Source: Microbacterium aoyamense (GTDB taxonomy: Bacteria; Actinomycetota; Actinomycetes; Actinomycetales; Microbacteriaceae). Taken from it: 64,000 nt of DNA. The notes under the pieces are model-generated. The model searched no databases. It was not told the origin of the DNA and saw only the letters and a list, made by a program, of their open reading frames with translations. The position numbers were made by a program, and so were the translations under genes. The DNA lies in the NCBI RefSeq assembly GCF_023155855.1, contig NZ_JAKNUT010000008.1:87329-151328 (forward strand), written 5' to 3'. Within the stretch, counting starts at the first letter, position 1. Every line of letters starts with the position of its first letter. Shown piece by piece: positions 33,407-43,332 of the stretch.

Positions 33407-34950
33407 GGATCGCGCTCCTCGTCGGCGCCCTGCGGGGCGATGCGGGCCGTGCGACGCGCATCGTCATCGGACTCATCCTCCTGACCACGGCGATCGTCGC
33501 GGCCTGCTGGGCGCTGTTGACGCTGCGGGATGCCGCTGATGAGGTCGCGCTCGCCGTCACAGTGCTCTGCGGGTCGGCCATCAGTCTGGGCTTCGCGCTC
33601 GCGCCCGTCGTCGCGGCGGCCGACGATCCGCTCGACCCGCGCCGGTTCGCGCTGCTGGGCATGCCGCACGGTCGACTCGCCGCCGTCCTCGTGCTCGCAG
33701 GATTCGTCAGCGTGCCGATCGCCGCGCTGCTGGCCTTCGCGATCACGGGAGCCGTGCTGTGGGGTGCGCACGGGGTTCCCTGGGTCGCGGGAGCGGCATC
33801 CGTCATCCTCGTCGCCGCGACCTGCGTTCTGCTCGCACGCGTCTGCATGGCGCTGACGTCGCTCTTCCTCCGCGAACGGCGCTCGCGCGAACTGACGGGG
33901 TTGTTCGTGCTTGCGATCCTCGTGGTCGTCGTGCCCGTCGGCGTCTTCCTCGCATCGCTCGAGTGGGACGGCACCGTGCCGAGCCAGCTGTCCGAGGCGG
34001 TCGACGTGCTCGCACTGACTCCGTTCGGTGCGGCATGGGCCTTCCCGGGGCTCCTCGCGCAGGGCGATCCCGGAGCGGGGCTCTCGCTCGCGATCGCCGT
34101 GCTCTCGCTCGCGCTGCTGGGACTGCTGTGGTGGTGGCTCGTGCGTCGCCTCCTCACGACGACGGAGCGCCCGGCATCGGGTCGCGAGCGATCGGGTCTC
34201 GGCTGGTTCGGGGTCGCCCCCGGGACCGCCGGCGGAGCCATCGCCGCGCGCAGCCTGCAGTACTGGTTCCGCGACCGCAGGTACGTCATGAACCTCGTCG
34301 TCATCCCGATCGCCGCGGCCGTCGCGCCCGTGCCCCTGCTCATCGCCGGGGTGCCGCCCGAGATCGCGCTCCTGCTTCCCGTCCTGCTGGCGGCGCTGTT
34401 CCTCGGGTGGCTGCCGCACAACGACCTCGCCTACGACTCGACGGCCGTGTGGATGCACCTCGCGAGCGGCGTCCGCGGTATCTCCGACCGCGTCGGACGC
34501 CTCGTCCCGGTGCTGCTCGTCGGCGTCCCTCTGCTCGCGGTCGCGATCCCCGTCTCGGTCGCGGCGTACGGGCGATGGATGCTGCTGCCCGCCCTCACCG
34601 GCGTGTGCGTCTCGCTCTTCTTCTCGGCGCTGGGGCTCTCGAGCATCTCGTCGGCCGTCGCGCCCTACGCCGTCTCGCGCCCGGGCGAGAGCCCGTTCCA
34701 GCAGCCCCAGCGCGTCGGTTCGTCGGGGGCGATCGCGCAGGCGCTCGTGATGTTCGGGGCGATCGCGGTGAGTGCTCCCGTGCTCTGGCTCGCGTGGCTC
34801 GTGATGACGGGGGAGCCTGAACGTGCGACCGTCGCGCTGTGGACGGGCGTCGGCGTCGGCGCCGTCGTCTTCGCCATCGGGATCGGGCTCGGATCGCTCG
34901 CGTTCGAGCGCCGCGGCAGCCGGCTCATGGAGTTCGCCGAAGCGACGTGA
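33382..34950 (+). CDS. ABC transporter membrane subunit
   Basis: A 522-residue polytopic protein with about 12 hydrophobic segments, separated near the middle by a charged loop (TTERPASGRERSGLG). No transporter signature is recognised beyond overall topology; identification rests on overlap with the ATPase gene. The GTG at 33382 overlaps that gene by 25 nt and gives an N terminus that leads into the first charged segment and helix; the exact start is uncertain. The pair resembles actinobacterial exporters of unknown substrate. Confidence 0.75.
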   Translation: MAAHVLRLRIALLVGALRGDAGRATRIVIGLILLTTAIVAACWALLTLRDAADEVALAVTVLCGSAISLGFALAPVVAAADDPLDPRRFALLGMPHGRLAAVLVLAGFVSVPIAALLAFAITGAVLWGAHGVPWVAGAASVILVAATCVLLARVCMALTSLFLRERRSRELTGLFVLAILVVVVPVGVFLASLEWDGTVPSQLSEAVDVLALTPFGAAWAFPGLLAQGDPGAGLSLAIAVLSLALLGLLWWWLVRRLLTTTERPASGRERSGLGWFGVAPGTAGGAIAARSLQYWFRDRRYVMNLVVIPIAAAVAPVPLLIAGVPPEIALLLPVLLAALFLGWLPHNDLAYDSTAVWMHLASGVRGISDRVGRLVPVLLVGVPLLAVAIPVSVAAYGRWMLLPALTGVCVSLFFSALGLSSISSAVAPYAVSRPGESPFQQPQRVGSSGAIAQALVMFGAIAVSAPVLWLAWLVMTGEPERATVALWTGVGVGAVVFAIGIGLGSLAFERRGSRLMEFAEAT

Positions 34951-34977
34951 GCCTGCCCGTGCGTCCTCGTCCGCGGC

Positions 34978-34983
34978 TAGACT
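34978..34983 (+). promoter_or_regulatory. -10 element of DUF3039 gene (leaderless)
   Basis: TAGACT, 8 nt, then the ATG at 34992. Confidence 0.5.
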
Positions 34984-34991
34984 GAGGCACC

Positions 34992-35258
34992 ATGAGCACC
35001 CCCCTCGATACCCCCGATCAGGGTGGAACGACCACCCTCGACCGCGAGCTCGAAGAGCTCATCCGCGAGGAGAACATCGAGCCGGGCGATCACGAGCGGT
35101 TCTCGCACTACGTCAAGAAGGACAAGATCCTCGAGTCGGCCATCACCGGCAAGCCGGTGCGCGCGCTGTGCGGCAAGAAGTGGACGCCCGGGCGCGATCC
35201 CGAGAAGTTCCCCGTCTGCCCGACGTGCAAGGAGATCTACGAGTCCCTCGTCGGGTGA
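34992..35258 (+). CDS. DUF3039 family protein
   Basis: An 88-residue protein of an actinobacteria-specific family. The conserved block is DHERFSHYVKKDKILESAITGKPVRALCGKKW followed by a CPTC pair, so a CGK...CPTC zinc site is likely. Function is unknown. It ends 11 nt short of the convergent pncB stop. Confidence 0.9.
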   Translation: MSTPLDTPDQGGTTTLDRELEELIREENIEPGDHERFSHYVKKDKILESAITGKPVRALCGKKWTPGRDPEKFPVCPTCKEIYESLVG

Positions 35259-35269
35259 GGCGCGTCTGA

Positions 35270-36592
35270 TCAGGCGTCGACGTACACCGTGGGGATCGCC
35301 GGGTCGGAGCGGCTGAGCGCGAGCGCCCGCACGGGCAGCTCTTCGCGCGCGACCTCGTGGTGCGCTCGCGCCGCGAGAACCCCGTCCGCACCCTCGTAGG
35401 CCGCATCGATCTCGCCGCCGTCGACGAGCAGCACCTGCAGAGCGCGGGCATCGGGATGCTCCGCCGCCGTCGACACCGCTTCGAAGCCGTCCGACACCGC
35501 GACGAGCTCGCTCGTCGCCGTCCCGCGCTCGAGCGTGCGGAACGCCGCCTTGCGTCCGCCCTTCGACCCCTTGTCGGTCGACGCTTTCGCGACGGAGACC
35601 CAGCCGCCCGCGGCATCCTGCCTGGCCACGAGCTTGTAGACCATTCCGGCCGTGGGCACGCCCGAGCCGGTGACGACCGACGTGCCGACGCCGTACGAGT
35701 CGACGGGGGATGCCGCGAGCGCCGCGATCGCGAACTCGTCGAGGTCGCTGGTGACGGTGATGCGCGTGCTCGTCGCGCCGAGCTCGTCGAGCCGTGCGCG
35801 CACGTCGGCGGCGACGGTCGGCAGGTCGCCCGAGTCGATGCGCACGCCGCCGAGGTCGGTGCCCGCGACGCGGATCGCGGTCTCGACGCCCGTGCGGATG
35901 TCGTAGGTGTCGATGAGGAGGGTCGTGCCGGTGCCGAGCGCCTCGATCTGGGAGCGGAATGCGTCTTCTTCGGTGTCGTGCAGGAGCGTCCACGCGTGGG
36001 CGGCGGTGCCCATCGTCGGGATGCCCCAGCGCTTGCCGGCCTCGAGGTTCGACGTTGCGCCGAAGCCCGCGATGAACGCGGCCCGGGCTGCGGCGACCGC
36101 GGACTCCTCGCCCGCGCGGCGCGAGCCCATCTCGGCGAGCGGTCGGTCGCCGGCGGCGATGCTCATGCGCGAGGCCGCGGTCGCGACGGCGGAGTCGTGG
36201 TTGAGCACGCTGAGTGCCAGGGTCTCGAGGATCACCGCCTCGGCGAACGTCCCCTCCACCGTGAGGATCGGCGAGCCGGGGAAGTAGAGCTCGCCCTCGC
36301 GGTAGCCGCTGATCGAACCCGTGAACCGGTAGTTCTCGAGGAACGCGAGGGCCTGGGCATCCACCACCTTCTCGTCGCGCAGGAAGCGCAGTTCCTCGTC
36401 GCCGAACCGGTAGTCACGCAGGAGCGTCAGCAGCCGCCCGGTGCCGGCGACGACACCGAAGCGGCGGCCTCCCGAGAGGCGGCGGCCGAAGAGCTCGAAG
36501 ACGCAGCGGCGCTGCGCGGTTCCGTCGCGCAGTGCGGCGTCGAGCATCGTGAATTCGTATCGATCCGTGTGCAGGGCGCTCGATGCGGGCAT
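35270..36592 (-). CDS. pncB: Nicotinate phosphoribosyltransferase
   Basis: A 440-residue enzyme of NAD salvage, making nicotinate mononucleotide from nicotinate and PRPP. Family marks are [10 protein letters not shown] at the start, [45 protein letters not shown] in the middle and GVRIDSGDL with [11 protein letters not shown] later. Length is normal for the actinobacterial form. The ATG is leaderless-type with TAGGCT 6 nt upstream, back-to-back with the murI promoter. Confidence 0.95.
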   Translation of the reverse strand: MPASSALHTDRYEFTMLDAALRDGTAQRRCVFELFGRRLSGGRRFGVVAGTGRLLTLLRDYRFGDEELRFLRDEKVVDAQALAFLENYRFTGSISGYREGELYFPGSPILTVEGTFAEAVILETLALSVLNHDSAVATAASRMSIAAGDRPLAEMGSRRAGEESAVAAARAAFIAGFGATSNLEAGKRWGIPTMGTAAHAWTLLHDTEEDAFRSQIEALGTGTTLLIDTYDIRTGVETAIRVAGTDLGGVRIDSGDLPTVAADVRARLDELGATSTRITVTSDLDEFAIAALAASPVDSYGVGTSVVTGSGVPTAGMVYKLVARQDAAGGWVSVAKASTDKGSKGGRKAAFRTLERGTATSELVAVSDGFEAVSTAAEHPDARALQVLLVDGGEIDAAYEGADGVLAARAHHEVAREELPVRALALSRSDPAIPTVYVDA

Positions 36593-36637
36593 GCGGTCAG
36601 CCTAGCGACGCGGCGGTCTGGCGTAGGCTGGTCCATC
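36593..36637. promoter_or_regulatory. Divergent leaderless promoters of pncB and murI
   Basis: In a 45-bp gap the minus strand carries TAGGCT (36599-36604) 6 nt before pncB, and the plus strand carries TAGGCT (36624-36629) 8 nt before murI. The two -10 boxes are only 19 bp apart, so the two promoters must overlap. Confidence 0.55.
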
Positions 36638-37456
36638 GTGAACGACGCCCCCATCGGAATCTTCGACTCGGGTGTCGGCGGGCTCACGGTGGCGCGGGCG
36701 GTCTCAGCCCAGCTGCCGCGCGAATCCATCCTCTACGTCGGCGACACGGCGCGCTCCCCGTACGGTCCCAAACCCATCGCCGACGTGCGCCGCTACGCGC
36801 TCGAGGTCCTCGATTCGCTCGTGGATCAGGGCGTCAAGATGCTCGTGATCGCCTGCAACACGGCATCTGCCGCCATGCTCCGCGATGCACGCGAACGCTA
36901 CGACGTGCCTGTCGTCGAGGTCATCGGCCCCGCCGTCCGCACCGCGATGTCCACGACCCGCAACGGGCGCATCGGCGTCATCGGCACCGCCGGCACGATC
37001 GGCTCGGGCGCCTACCAGGACATGCTCGAGGTCAACGCGCGGCTCACGGTCTTCGCGCAGGCGTGTCCGCGATTCGTCGAGTTCGTCGAGGCGGGTGTCA
37101 CCGACTCGCCCGAGGTCCTCGCCGTGGCCGAGGAGTACCTCGCTCCGCTGCGCCACGCGGGAGTGGACACCCTCGTGCTCGGCTGCACGCACTACCCGTT
37201 CCTCGAAGGCGCGATCAGCTACGTCATGGGCCCGGACGTCTCGCTCGTCTCGAGCGACACCGAGACGGCGAAGGACGTCTATCGTCAGCTGGTCTCCCGT
37301 GACCTGCTCGCGGGTCCGGATGCCGCATCCCGCCACGTCTACGAGGCGACCGGCGACTCCGCCGACGAGTTCCTGCGCCTCGCCCACCGCCTGATGGGTC
37401 GAGAGGTGAGCGAAGTGCAGCTCGTCCAGACCGGCGCCATCGACCTGCCCCGTTGA
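36638..37456 (+). CDS. murI: Glutamate racemase
   Basis: A 272-residue cofactor-free racemase providing D-glutamate for peptidoglycan. The two catalytic cysteines are in VIACNTASA (about residue 73) and [10 protein letters not shown] (about residue 184); the protein opens with [17 protein letters not shown]. The GTG start is set by the -10 box. It is followed by the GTGTCCCA repeat cluster and then rph. Confidence 0.96.
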   Translation: MNDAPIGIFDSGVGGLTVARAVSAQLPRESILYVGDTARSPYGPKPIADVRRYALEVLDSLVDQGVKMLVIACNTASAAMLRDARERYDVPVVEVIGPAVRTAMSTTRNGRIGVIGTAGTIGSGAYQDMLEVNARLTVFAQACPRFVEFVEAGVTDSPEVLAVAEEYLAPLRHAGVDTLVLGCTHYPFLEGAISYVMGPDVSLVSSDTETAKDVYRQLVSRDLLAGPDAASRHVYEATGDSADEFLRLAHRLMGREVSEVQLVQTGAIDLPR

Positions 37457-37458
37457 CC

Positions 37459-37532
37459 GTGTCCCACTTCACCCGCTTCGTGTCCCATTTCGACCCGCTT
37501 CCGCTCCTTCGAAGCGGGTCGAAGTGGGACAC
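37459..37532. repeat. GTGTCCCA-type repeat cluster, copy 2 (two direct and one inverted unit)
   Basis: Units at 37459-37479 and 37480-37501 are direct copies (GTGTCCCAYTTC then ACCCGCTTC); the unit at 37511-37532 is inverted. The second and third form a 22-bp stem with one wobble pair and a 9-nt loop. It begins 3 nt after the murI stop and ends 21 nt before rph, so it probably works as a terminator or RNA-stability hairpin. Confidence 0.8.
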
Positions 37533-37553
37533 GCACACCTCTCGAGGAGAGAA

Positions 37554-38291
37554 ATGACCGACATCACCCGCGCCGACGGCCGCGCCACAGACCAGCTCCG
37601 CCCCGTCACGATCGAGCGCGGCTGGAGCGCCCACGCCGAGGGCTCGGCCCTCATCTCGTTCGGCGGGACGAAGGTGCTGTGCACCGCGTCGTTCACGAAC
37701 GGCGTGCCGCGCTGGCTGACGGGCAAGGGCAAGGGGTGGGTCACCGCCGAGTACGCGATGCTCCCGCGTGCGACCAACTCGCGCAACGATCGCGAGAGCA
37801 TCAAGGGCAAGGTCGGCGGACGCACGCACGAGATCTCGCGCCTGATCGGGCGAGCACTGCGCGCTGTCGTCGACACGAAGGCGCTCGGTGAGAACACGAT
37901 CGTGATCGACTGCGATGTGCTGCAGGCCGACGGCGGCACCCGCACAGCGGCCATCACGGGTGCGTACGTCGCGCTCGCCGATGCGATCGAGTGGGGTCGC
38001 GAGAAGAAGTTCATCGCGCAGCGCTCGACGCCGCTCATCGACACCGTCTCGGCGATCTCGGTCGGCATCATCGACGGAGAGCCGATGCTCGACCTCGCCT
38101 ACGTCGAGGACGTCCGCGCCGAGACGGACATGAACGTCGTCGTGACCGGCCGAGGGCTGTTCGTCGAGGTGCAGGGCACCGCCGAGGGTGCCCCGTTCGA
38201 CAAGCGCGAGCTCGATGCGCTTCTCGAGCTCGGGGTCGCCGGCTGCGCCGACCTGCGCTCGATGCAGCTGGCGGCGCTGGAGCAGTCGTGA
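37554..38291 (+). CDS. rph: Ribonuclease PH
   Basis: A 245-residue phosphorolytic 3'-5' exoribonuclease that trims tRNA 3' ends. Family stretches are [52 protein letters not shown] and [15 protein letters not shown]. The ATG follows a GAGGAGAG ribosome site and is preferred to an earlier ATG inside the repeat cluster. Its stop overlaps the rdgB start by 4 nt. Confidence 0.96.
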   Translation: MTDITRADGRATDQLRPVTIERGWSAHAEGSALISFGGTKVLCTASFTNGVPRWLTGKGKGWVTAEYAMLPRATNSRNDRESIKGKVGGRTHEISRLIGRALRAVVDTKALGENTIVIDCDVLQADGGTRTAAITGAYVALADAIEWGREKKFIAQRSTPLIDTVSAISVGIIDGEPMLDLAYVEDVRAETDMNVVVTGRGLFVEVQGTAEGAPFDKRELDALLELGVAGCADLRSMQLAALEQS

Positions 38292-38875
38292 CACGGCAGA
38301 TCGTGCTGGCGACCCACAACGCCCACAAGGTCGAGGAGTTCCACGCGATCGTCGCGTCCACCCGGCCGGATCTCGAGGTCATCGGCTACGACGGACCGGA
38401 GCCCGTCGAGGACGGCGTGACGTTCGCCGAGAACGCCCTCATCAAGGCGCGCGCCGCCGCTGCGCACACGGGTCTGCCGGCGCTCGCGGACGACTCGGGC
38501 ATCTGCGTTGACGTGCTCGGCGGGTCGCCCGGCGTCTTCTCGGCGTATTGGGCCGGGCACGCGAAGGATGCGGTCGCGAACCTGAACCTGCTGCTGGATC
38601 AGCTCGCCGACATCCGTGATCCGGGTCGCACCGCGCAGTTCGTCTCGACGATCGCACTCGTCGTCCCCGACGGTGATGAGCACGTCGTCGAGGGGATCTG
38701 GCCCGGGCGCCTGGCGACGGAGGCCTCGGGCGTCGGCGGCTTCGGCTACGACCCGATCTTCATCCCGGACGAGCAGGACCGCACGGTCGGGGAGTGGTCG
38801 GCCGAGGAGAAGAACGCGGCGTCCCATCGCTCGCGGGCGTTCCGCGCACTGACACCGCTCCTGGCGGGTCTGTAA
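38288..38875 (+). CDS. rdgB: dITP/XTP pyrophosphatase (RdgB/HAM1)
   Basis: A 195-residue house-cleaning enzyme hydrolysing ITP, dITP and XTP. Visible motifs are [11 protein letters not shown] at the start, [27 protein letters not shown] and [11 protein letters not shown], closing with [10 protein letters not shown]. The GTG start overlaps rph. The rph-rdgB pair is a standard bacterial operon. Confidence 0.96.
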   Translation: MTRQIVLATHNAHKVEEFHAIVASTRPDLEVIGYDGPEPVEDGVTFAENALIKARAAAAHTGLPALADDSGICVDVLGGSPGVFSAYWAGHAKDAVANLNLLLDQLADIRDPGRTAQFVSTIALVVPDGDEHVVEGIWPGRLATEASGVGGFGYDPIFIPDEQDRTVGEWSAEEKNAASHRSRAFRALTPLLAGL

Positions 38876-38947
38876 CGAGAATCAGACTCATTCCCGACTG
38901 GGCGCGCGACCCGCTCCCGAGGCGTGTCCGGGCCTAGCCTGGGACGT

Positions 38948-39862
38948 ATGCACGATCACGCGCCTGCGGAGGGAATCCGAGGGGCGAGCAACCGTCGCCT
39001 GCTCGCGATCTCGCTCGCGATCACGACCGTCGTCATGGTCGTGCAGATCGTCGGCGCCGCTCTGTCGGGTTCGCTCGCGCTGCTCGCCGATGCGGCGCAC
39101 ATGTTCACGGATGCCGCGGCCCTCGTGATCGCGCTCATCGCGAGCATCGTCGCGGCGAGGCCCGCGAACGACCGCAGCACGTTCGGGTATCAGCGCGCCG
39201 AGGTCTTCGGAGCGCTCGCGAACGGCGTGATCCTCATCGTGCTGTCCGTCTGGGTCGCGGTGGAGGGTGTGTCGCGGCTGCTGCACCCCGGTGAGGCCGA
39301 GGTGGCGGGCGGCCTCATGCTCGTCATCGCGATCATCGGCTTGCTGGCGAACGCCGTCGCGATGTGGCTGCTGAGCGCGGCGCAGCGGCGGAGCATCAAC
39401 GTGCGGGGAGCGTACCTCGAGGTGCTCGGCGATCTCATCGGGTCGGCCGCCGTCATCGTCGCCGCGATCGTGATCGTGACGACGGGGTGGATGCCCGCCG
39501 ATGCGATCGCGTCGCTGCTCATCGCCGCCATGATCGTGCCCCGCGCGATCTCGCTGCTCCGCGAGGTGTTCTCGGTGCTCTCGGAATCGACGCCGAAGGG
39601 CATGCACATCGACGAGATCCGCGAGCACATCCTCGCGACGCCCGGCGTCGTCGACGCGCACGACGTGCACGTATGGCAGCTCACGAGGGGTGCTCCCGTC
39701 TTCAGCGCGCATGTGGTGGTGGATGCCGCGGCCCTCGCCGACGGCAGGTCGGCGGCGATCCTCGCGAAGCTGCAGGGCTGCCTGGCGGAGCATTTCGACG
39801 TCGAGCACTCGACATTCCAGCTCGAGCCCGCGGACCACGTCGAGCACGACGCCCACGCGTAG
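38948..39862 (+). CDS. Cation diffusion facilitator (zinc/cobalt-type exporter)
   Basis: A 304-residue CDF protein with six membrane helices between about residues 15 and 205 and a cytoplasmic C-terminal domain. The helix II metal site reads LLADAAHMFTDAAA; the helix V site reads YLEVLGDLIGS, where Tyr stands at a position often occupied by His. The N terminus has a short His motif (MHDHAP) and the end reads HVEHDAHA. The start is set by TAGCCT 7 nt before the ATG. Zn/Co/Cd export is the family role; the exact metal is not shown. Confidence 0.92.
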   Translation: MHDHAPAEGIRGASNRRLLAISLAITTVVMVVQIVGAALSGSLALLADAAHMFTDAAALVIALIASIVAARPANDRSTFGYQRAEVFGALANGVILIVLSVWVAVEGVSRLLHPGEAEVAGGLMLVIAIIGLLANAVAMWLLSAAQRRSINVRGAYLEVLGDLIGSAAVIVAAIVIVTTGWMPADAIASLLIAAMIVPRAISLLREVFSVLSESTPKGMHIDEIREHILATPGVVDAHDVHVWQLTRGAPVFSAHVVVDAAALADGRSAAILAKLQGCLAEHFDVEHSTFQLEPADHVEHDAHA

Positions 39863-39886
39863 TCCTCGATCCGCTGCGCAGCGACG

Positions 39887-42352
39887 CTAGTCCTCGCGCA
39901 CGACCTCGGCCGGCGAAGTGTCGGGCCGGAGCCCGCGCCAACGGGAGTGGCGCAGGATGCCGCCCGGCGTGAACTCGGCATACTCGACCTCTCCGACGAC
40001 CTCGGGACGCACCCAGAGCGCGTCCGCGGCGTCCTCGCGCGGCACGCCGACGAAGGGGTTCTCCTCGCTGCGCAGCGGCATGAGCGTCTTCTCGAGCAGC
40101 GCGAGCGTCTTGTCGCTGAACCCCGAGCCGACGCGACCCGCATACTGCAGCCCGTCGGGCCCCGGGATACCCAGCAGCAGCGATCCGATCGAGCCCGAGC
40201 GCAGGCCCTTGCCCGGCCGGATGCCTCCGATCACGACCGCCTGGGCGTGCGTGATCTTGACCTTCAGCCATGATTCCGACCGGATTCCGCGGCGATAGCG
40301 GGATGCCGGATCCTTCACGACGACCCCTTCGAGCCCGAACTGCCGGCTCGCATCGAGCGCGGCATCCACGTCGTCGAAGACGGGAGGAACCACGATCGCG
40401 GGAATCGATCCCCGGGCGATCTGCTCGAGTGTCTCACGCCGCTGCGCGAGCGGCAGCGTCGCGGTGTCGACCGAGTCGTGGGCGAGGACGTCGAACAGAT
40501 ACCACCGCACGGGTGTGCGCGGAGCCTCTTTCGCGATCTCGCGCGGCTTCGAGAGGTTCATGCGGTTCTGCAGCAGCGGGAAGCTCGGGCGCCCGCGCTC
40601 ATCCAGAGCGACGATCTCGCCGTCGAGGATCGCCGGATCCGGACCGAGGCCCGCATCGAGCGTCGTGAGCTCGGGGTACTTCGACGTGATGTCGTTGCCG
40701 CTCCGGGCGCGCAGGTGCAGCCGCTCGCCGTCCCAGAAGCCGATCGCGCGCACGCCGTCCCATTTGGCTTCGACCCACGGGCCCCAGCGCTGTGCCGACC
40801 GCCGGGCGATCCCGGGTGAACTGTGGGTCGCGAGCATCGGCGCGAAGGCACTCGCGGGCGGTACAGGCGCGGTGCTCCGAGCGCTTCCGACCGAGAACGG
40901 AGCGGCCTCGGTCGCACCGCGGGCGATGACCGGCTGCCCGTCCTGCTGCGCGCGGCCCGCGGCATCCGTCTTCATACGATGCAGCAGCCAACTGGACTTC
41001 TCGCCCTCGCCCTGGGTGCGGATCAGTGCGAAGCGCACTCGTCCGAGCGGGCCGCCGGGCTGTCCTTCGAGGGTCGCGATGACCTCGTCGTCGCGCCACT
41101 TCTCCAGCTCGTACGTGCCGTGGTCCCAGATCGTGACTTCGCCGCCGCCGTACTCGCGCGCGGGGATGACTCCCTCGAACGTCGCGTAGCTCATGGGGTG
41201 GTCCTCGGTCATGATCGCGAGGTTGTTGCGCTTGTACGTCGGCGGGATGCCGCGCGGCACGGCCCAGCTCACCAGCACGCCGTCGTGCTCGAGCCGGAAG
41301 TCCCAGTGGAGCGCCGTCGCATGGTGCTCCTGGATCACGAAGATCGGCAGGTCGCCCGCAGAGGCGTCGCCGAGCGGATTCGACGGCACGGGCTCGGGGG
41401 TCCTGCCCGCGGTCCGCTTCGAGATGTAGGCCGACAGGGGACCGTCGTCGGCTTCGCGGGCTCCCGTGCCGAAGCCGAGGGCGGCCATCGGGTCGCCGAT
41501 CGCCTGCATCCGGTCGAGCACCTCGGTGAACTCCAGGTGGCGCAGATCGGGATCGTCGAGCTCGTCCCACGTGCGGGGCGCGGCGACCGTCGGATGCATG
41601 CGTCCGCGCAGCGAGTACGGCGCGATCGTCGTCTTGGCGCCGTTGTTCTGGCTCCAGTCGATGAGGACCTTGCCGTCGCGCTCGGTCTTCTTCATGCTGC
41701 TCACGACGAGCTCGGGGTGGTCCGCCTCGATCGCGCGGGCGAGTTCCTTCGCGAGGGCGGACGACTGCTCGGTCGAATGACCCGGCGGCAGTGCGGAGTA
41801 CAGATGGATGCCCTTGCTCCCGCTGGTGACGGGGTAGGGCTCGAGTCCCATGCCCGTGAGGATCGTGCGGGCCCATTGGGCGACGAGCGCGCACTCGGCC
41901 AGCCCGGCGCCCGGGCCCGGGTCGAGGTCGAGCACGAGACGGTCCGCGAATCCTCGATCGCCGGCTGCCGTGAAGCGCCACTGCGGCACGTGCAGCTCGA
42001 GACTCGCAACCTGCGCGAGATACACGAGTGTCGCGCGATCTGCCACGAGGGGGTAGTCCTTCGCTCCGGTCGAGTGCTCGATGGGGGAGCGCTGCACCCA
42101 CGAGGGGGCGCCGCGCTCGAGGTCCTTCGCGAAGAAGACCATGCCCGGGTCGGCGTCCGTGCCGACCCCCTCGGGCCAGCGCTTGCGGGTCACGGGTCGT
42201 CCGATGACGTGGGGGATGAGCACGGGAGCGATCCGGCTGTAGTAGTCGATCACCTCGCCCTTGGTCGTGCCGGTCTCGGGGTAGAGCACCTTGTCGAGGT
42301 TCGTGAGGCGTACGCGGCGGCCGTCGACGCGGACGAGCTGCTCACCGGGCAT
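39887..42352 (-). CDS. ligD: Three-domain NHEJ DNA ligase LigD (POL-PE-LIG)
   Basis: An 821-residue protein for non-homologous end joining. Residues 1-300 form the primase-polymerase domain (metal Asp residues in VLDLDPGPG, 140-147); residues 335-460 the phosphoesterase (EHHATALHWDFRLEHDG, 342-358); residues 500-815 the ATP-dependent ligase with nucleophile K530 in EAKWDGVRA. The order is that of mycobacterial LigD. The ATG has TAGCCT 6 nt upstream. It is divergent from ku with a 65-bp shared promoter gap. Confidence 0.96.
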   Translation of the reverse strand: MPGEQLVRVDGRRVRLTNLDKVLYPETGTTKGEVIDYYSRIAPVLIPHVIGRPVTRKRWPEGVGTDADPGMVFFAKDLERGAPSWVQRSPIEHSTGAKDYPLVADRATLVYLAQVASLELHVPQWRFTAAGDRGFADRLVLDLDPGPGAGLAECALVAQWARTILTGMGLEPYPVTSGSKGIHLYSALPPGHSTEQSSALAKELARAIEADHPELVVSSMKKTERDGKVLIDWSQNNGAKTTIAPYSLRGRMHPTVAAPRTWDELDDPDLRHLEFTEVLDRMQAIGDPMAALGFGTGAREADDGPLSAYISKRTAGRTPEPVPSNPLGDASAGDLPIFVIQEHHATALHWDFRLEHDGVLVSWAVPRGIPPTYKRNNLAIMTEDHPMSYATFEGVIPAREYGGGEVTIWDHGTYELEKWRDDEVIATLEGQPGGPLGRVRFALIRTQGEGEKSSWLLHRMKTDAAGRAQQDGQPVIARGATEAAPFSVGSARSTAPVPPASAFAPMLATHSSPGIARRSAQRWGPWVEAKWDGVRAIGFWDGERLHLRARSGNDITSKYPELTTLDAGLGPDPAILDGEIVALDERGRPSFPLLQNRMNLSKPREIAKEAPRTPVRWYLFDVLAHDSVDTATLPLAQRRETLEQIARGSIPAIVVPPVFDDVDAALDASRQFGLEGVVVKDPASRYRRGIRSESWLKVKITHAQAVVIGGIRPGKGLRSGSIGSLLLGIPGPDGLQYAGRVGSGFSDKTLALLEKTLMPLRSEENPFVGVPREDAADALWVRPEVVGEVEYAEFTPGGILRHSRWRGLRPDTSPAEVVRED

Positions 42353-42358
42353 GGGTTC

Positions 42359-42364
42359 AGGCTA
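42359..42364 (-). promoter_or_regulatory. -10 element of ligD (leaderless)
   Basis: TAGCCT on the minus strand, 6 nt before the ligD ATG. On the plus strand a weaker TGTACT lies 6 nt before the ku ATG. Confidence 0.45.
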
Positions 42365-42417
42365 GTCATCGCAGGAAGGAGTAGCAGCAACCGGTGTGGC
42401 CGGTGTGTACTGGTCTG

Positions 42418-43332
42418 ATGAGAGCGATCTGGAAGGGCGCACTGACGTTCGGCCTCGTCAACGTGCCGGTGAAGGTCTATTCCGCGACGGAGGACCACGA
42501 CGTGTCGCTGCATCAGGTGCACGCCGCCGACGGCGGGCGCATCCGGTACCAGCGCATATGCGAGATCGACGGTGAGGTCGTCCCCTTCCAGGACATCGAC
42601 AAGGCCTACGACGACGGAGAGCGCACGGTAGTGCTGACGAAGGAGGACCTCGCTTCGCTCCCGTCCGAGAAGAGCCGCGAGATCGACGTCGTGGAGTTCG
42701 TGCCGAGCGAGCAGGTCGATCTGCTGACCCTCGATAAGGCCTACTACCTCGAGCCGGATTCCGCCTCGCCCAAGGCGTACGTGCTGCTGCGCAAGACGCT
42801 CGAGCAGACGGATCGCACCGCGATCGTGCGGTTCTCGCTGCGCCAGAAGACGCGGCTCGCGGCGCTCCGCGTGCGCGGCGATGTGCTCGTGCTGCAGACG
42901 CTGCTGTGGGCCGACGAGGTGCGAGAGGCCTCGTTCCCCGCCCTGGACGAGACGGTGCGGATCTCGGCGAAGGAGCTCGAGCTGTCGGCATCCCTCGTCG
43001 AGAGCTTCGCGAGCGACTTCGACCCCGAGGCGTTCACCGACGAGTACCAGCAGGAGCTGCGGACTCTGATCGACGCCAAGATCGAGAAGGGCGATGCGCT
43101 CGATACCGCCGAGACCTTCGGCACGCACGAGGAGGAGGACGCCGGCGGCGAGGTCATCGACCTCATGGAGGCGCTCCGCGCGAGCGTGGAGAAGTCGCGT
43201 GCGGCGCGTGCGGGAGCGGGGTCGACGAAGACGACGGATGCCGCGCCCCCCGCGAAGGCGAAGGCCACGGCATCCACTCCTGCGAAGAAGCCCGCGGCCA
43301 AGAAGCCGGCCGCCAAGAAGAAGGCGTCCTAA
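42418..43332 (+). CDS. ku: Non-homologous end-joining protein Ku
   Basis: A 304-residue Ku homodimer subunit that binds DNA ends and recruits LigD. It opens MRAIWKGALTFGLVNVPVKVYSATE, which is diagnostic, and has the RICEIDGEVVPFQDIDKAYDDG segment. The last 60 residues are Ala/Lys/Pro-rich and end with two KPAAKK units, a basic tail like those that in other bacterial Ku proteins help DNA binding. It lies head-to-head with ligD and its stop overlaps the convergent DedA stop. Confidence 0.96.
   Translation: MRAIWKGALTFGLVNVPVKVYSATEDHDVSLHQVHAADGGRIRYQRICEIDGEVVPFQDIDKAYDDGERTVVLTKEDLASLPSEKSREIDVVEFVPSEQVDLLTLDKAYYLEPDSASPKAYVLLRKTLEQTDRTAIVRFSLRQKTRLAALRVRGDVLVLQTLLWADEVREASFPALDETVRISAKELELSASLVESFASDFDPEAFTDEYQQELRTLIDAKIEKGDALDTAETFGTHEEEDAGGEVIDLMEALRASVEKSRAARAGAGSTKTTDAAPPAKAKATASTPAKKPAAKKPAAKKKAS

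Noticed and set aside
38948..39862. CDF transporter with Tyr at a helix V metal position as a non-functional copy
   Set aside because: The neighbouring Asp (VLGD) and both helix II residues are intact and variation at this position occurs in the family, so loss of function cannot be claimed.
39887..43332. Divergent ligD-ku as a novel arrangement
   Set aside because: Head-to-head or adjacent ku and ligD are common in NHEJ-bearing actinobacteria; both proteins have standard domains.
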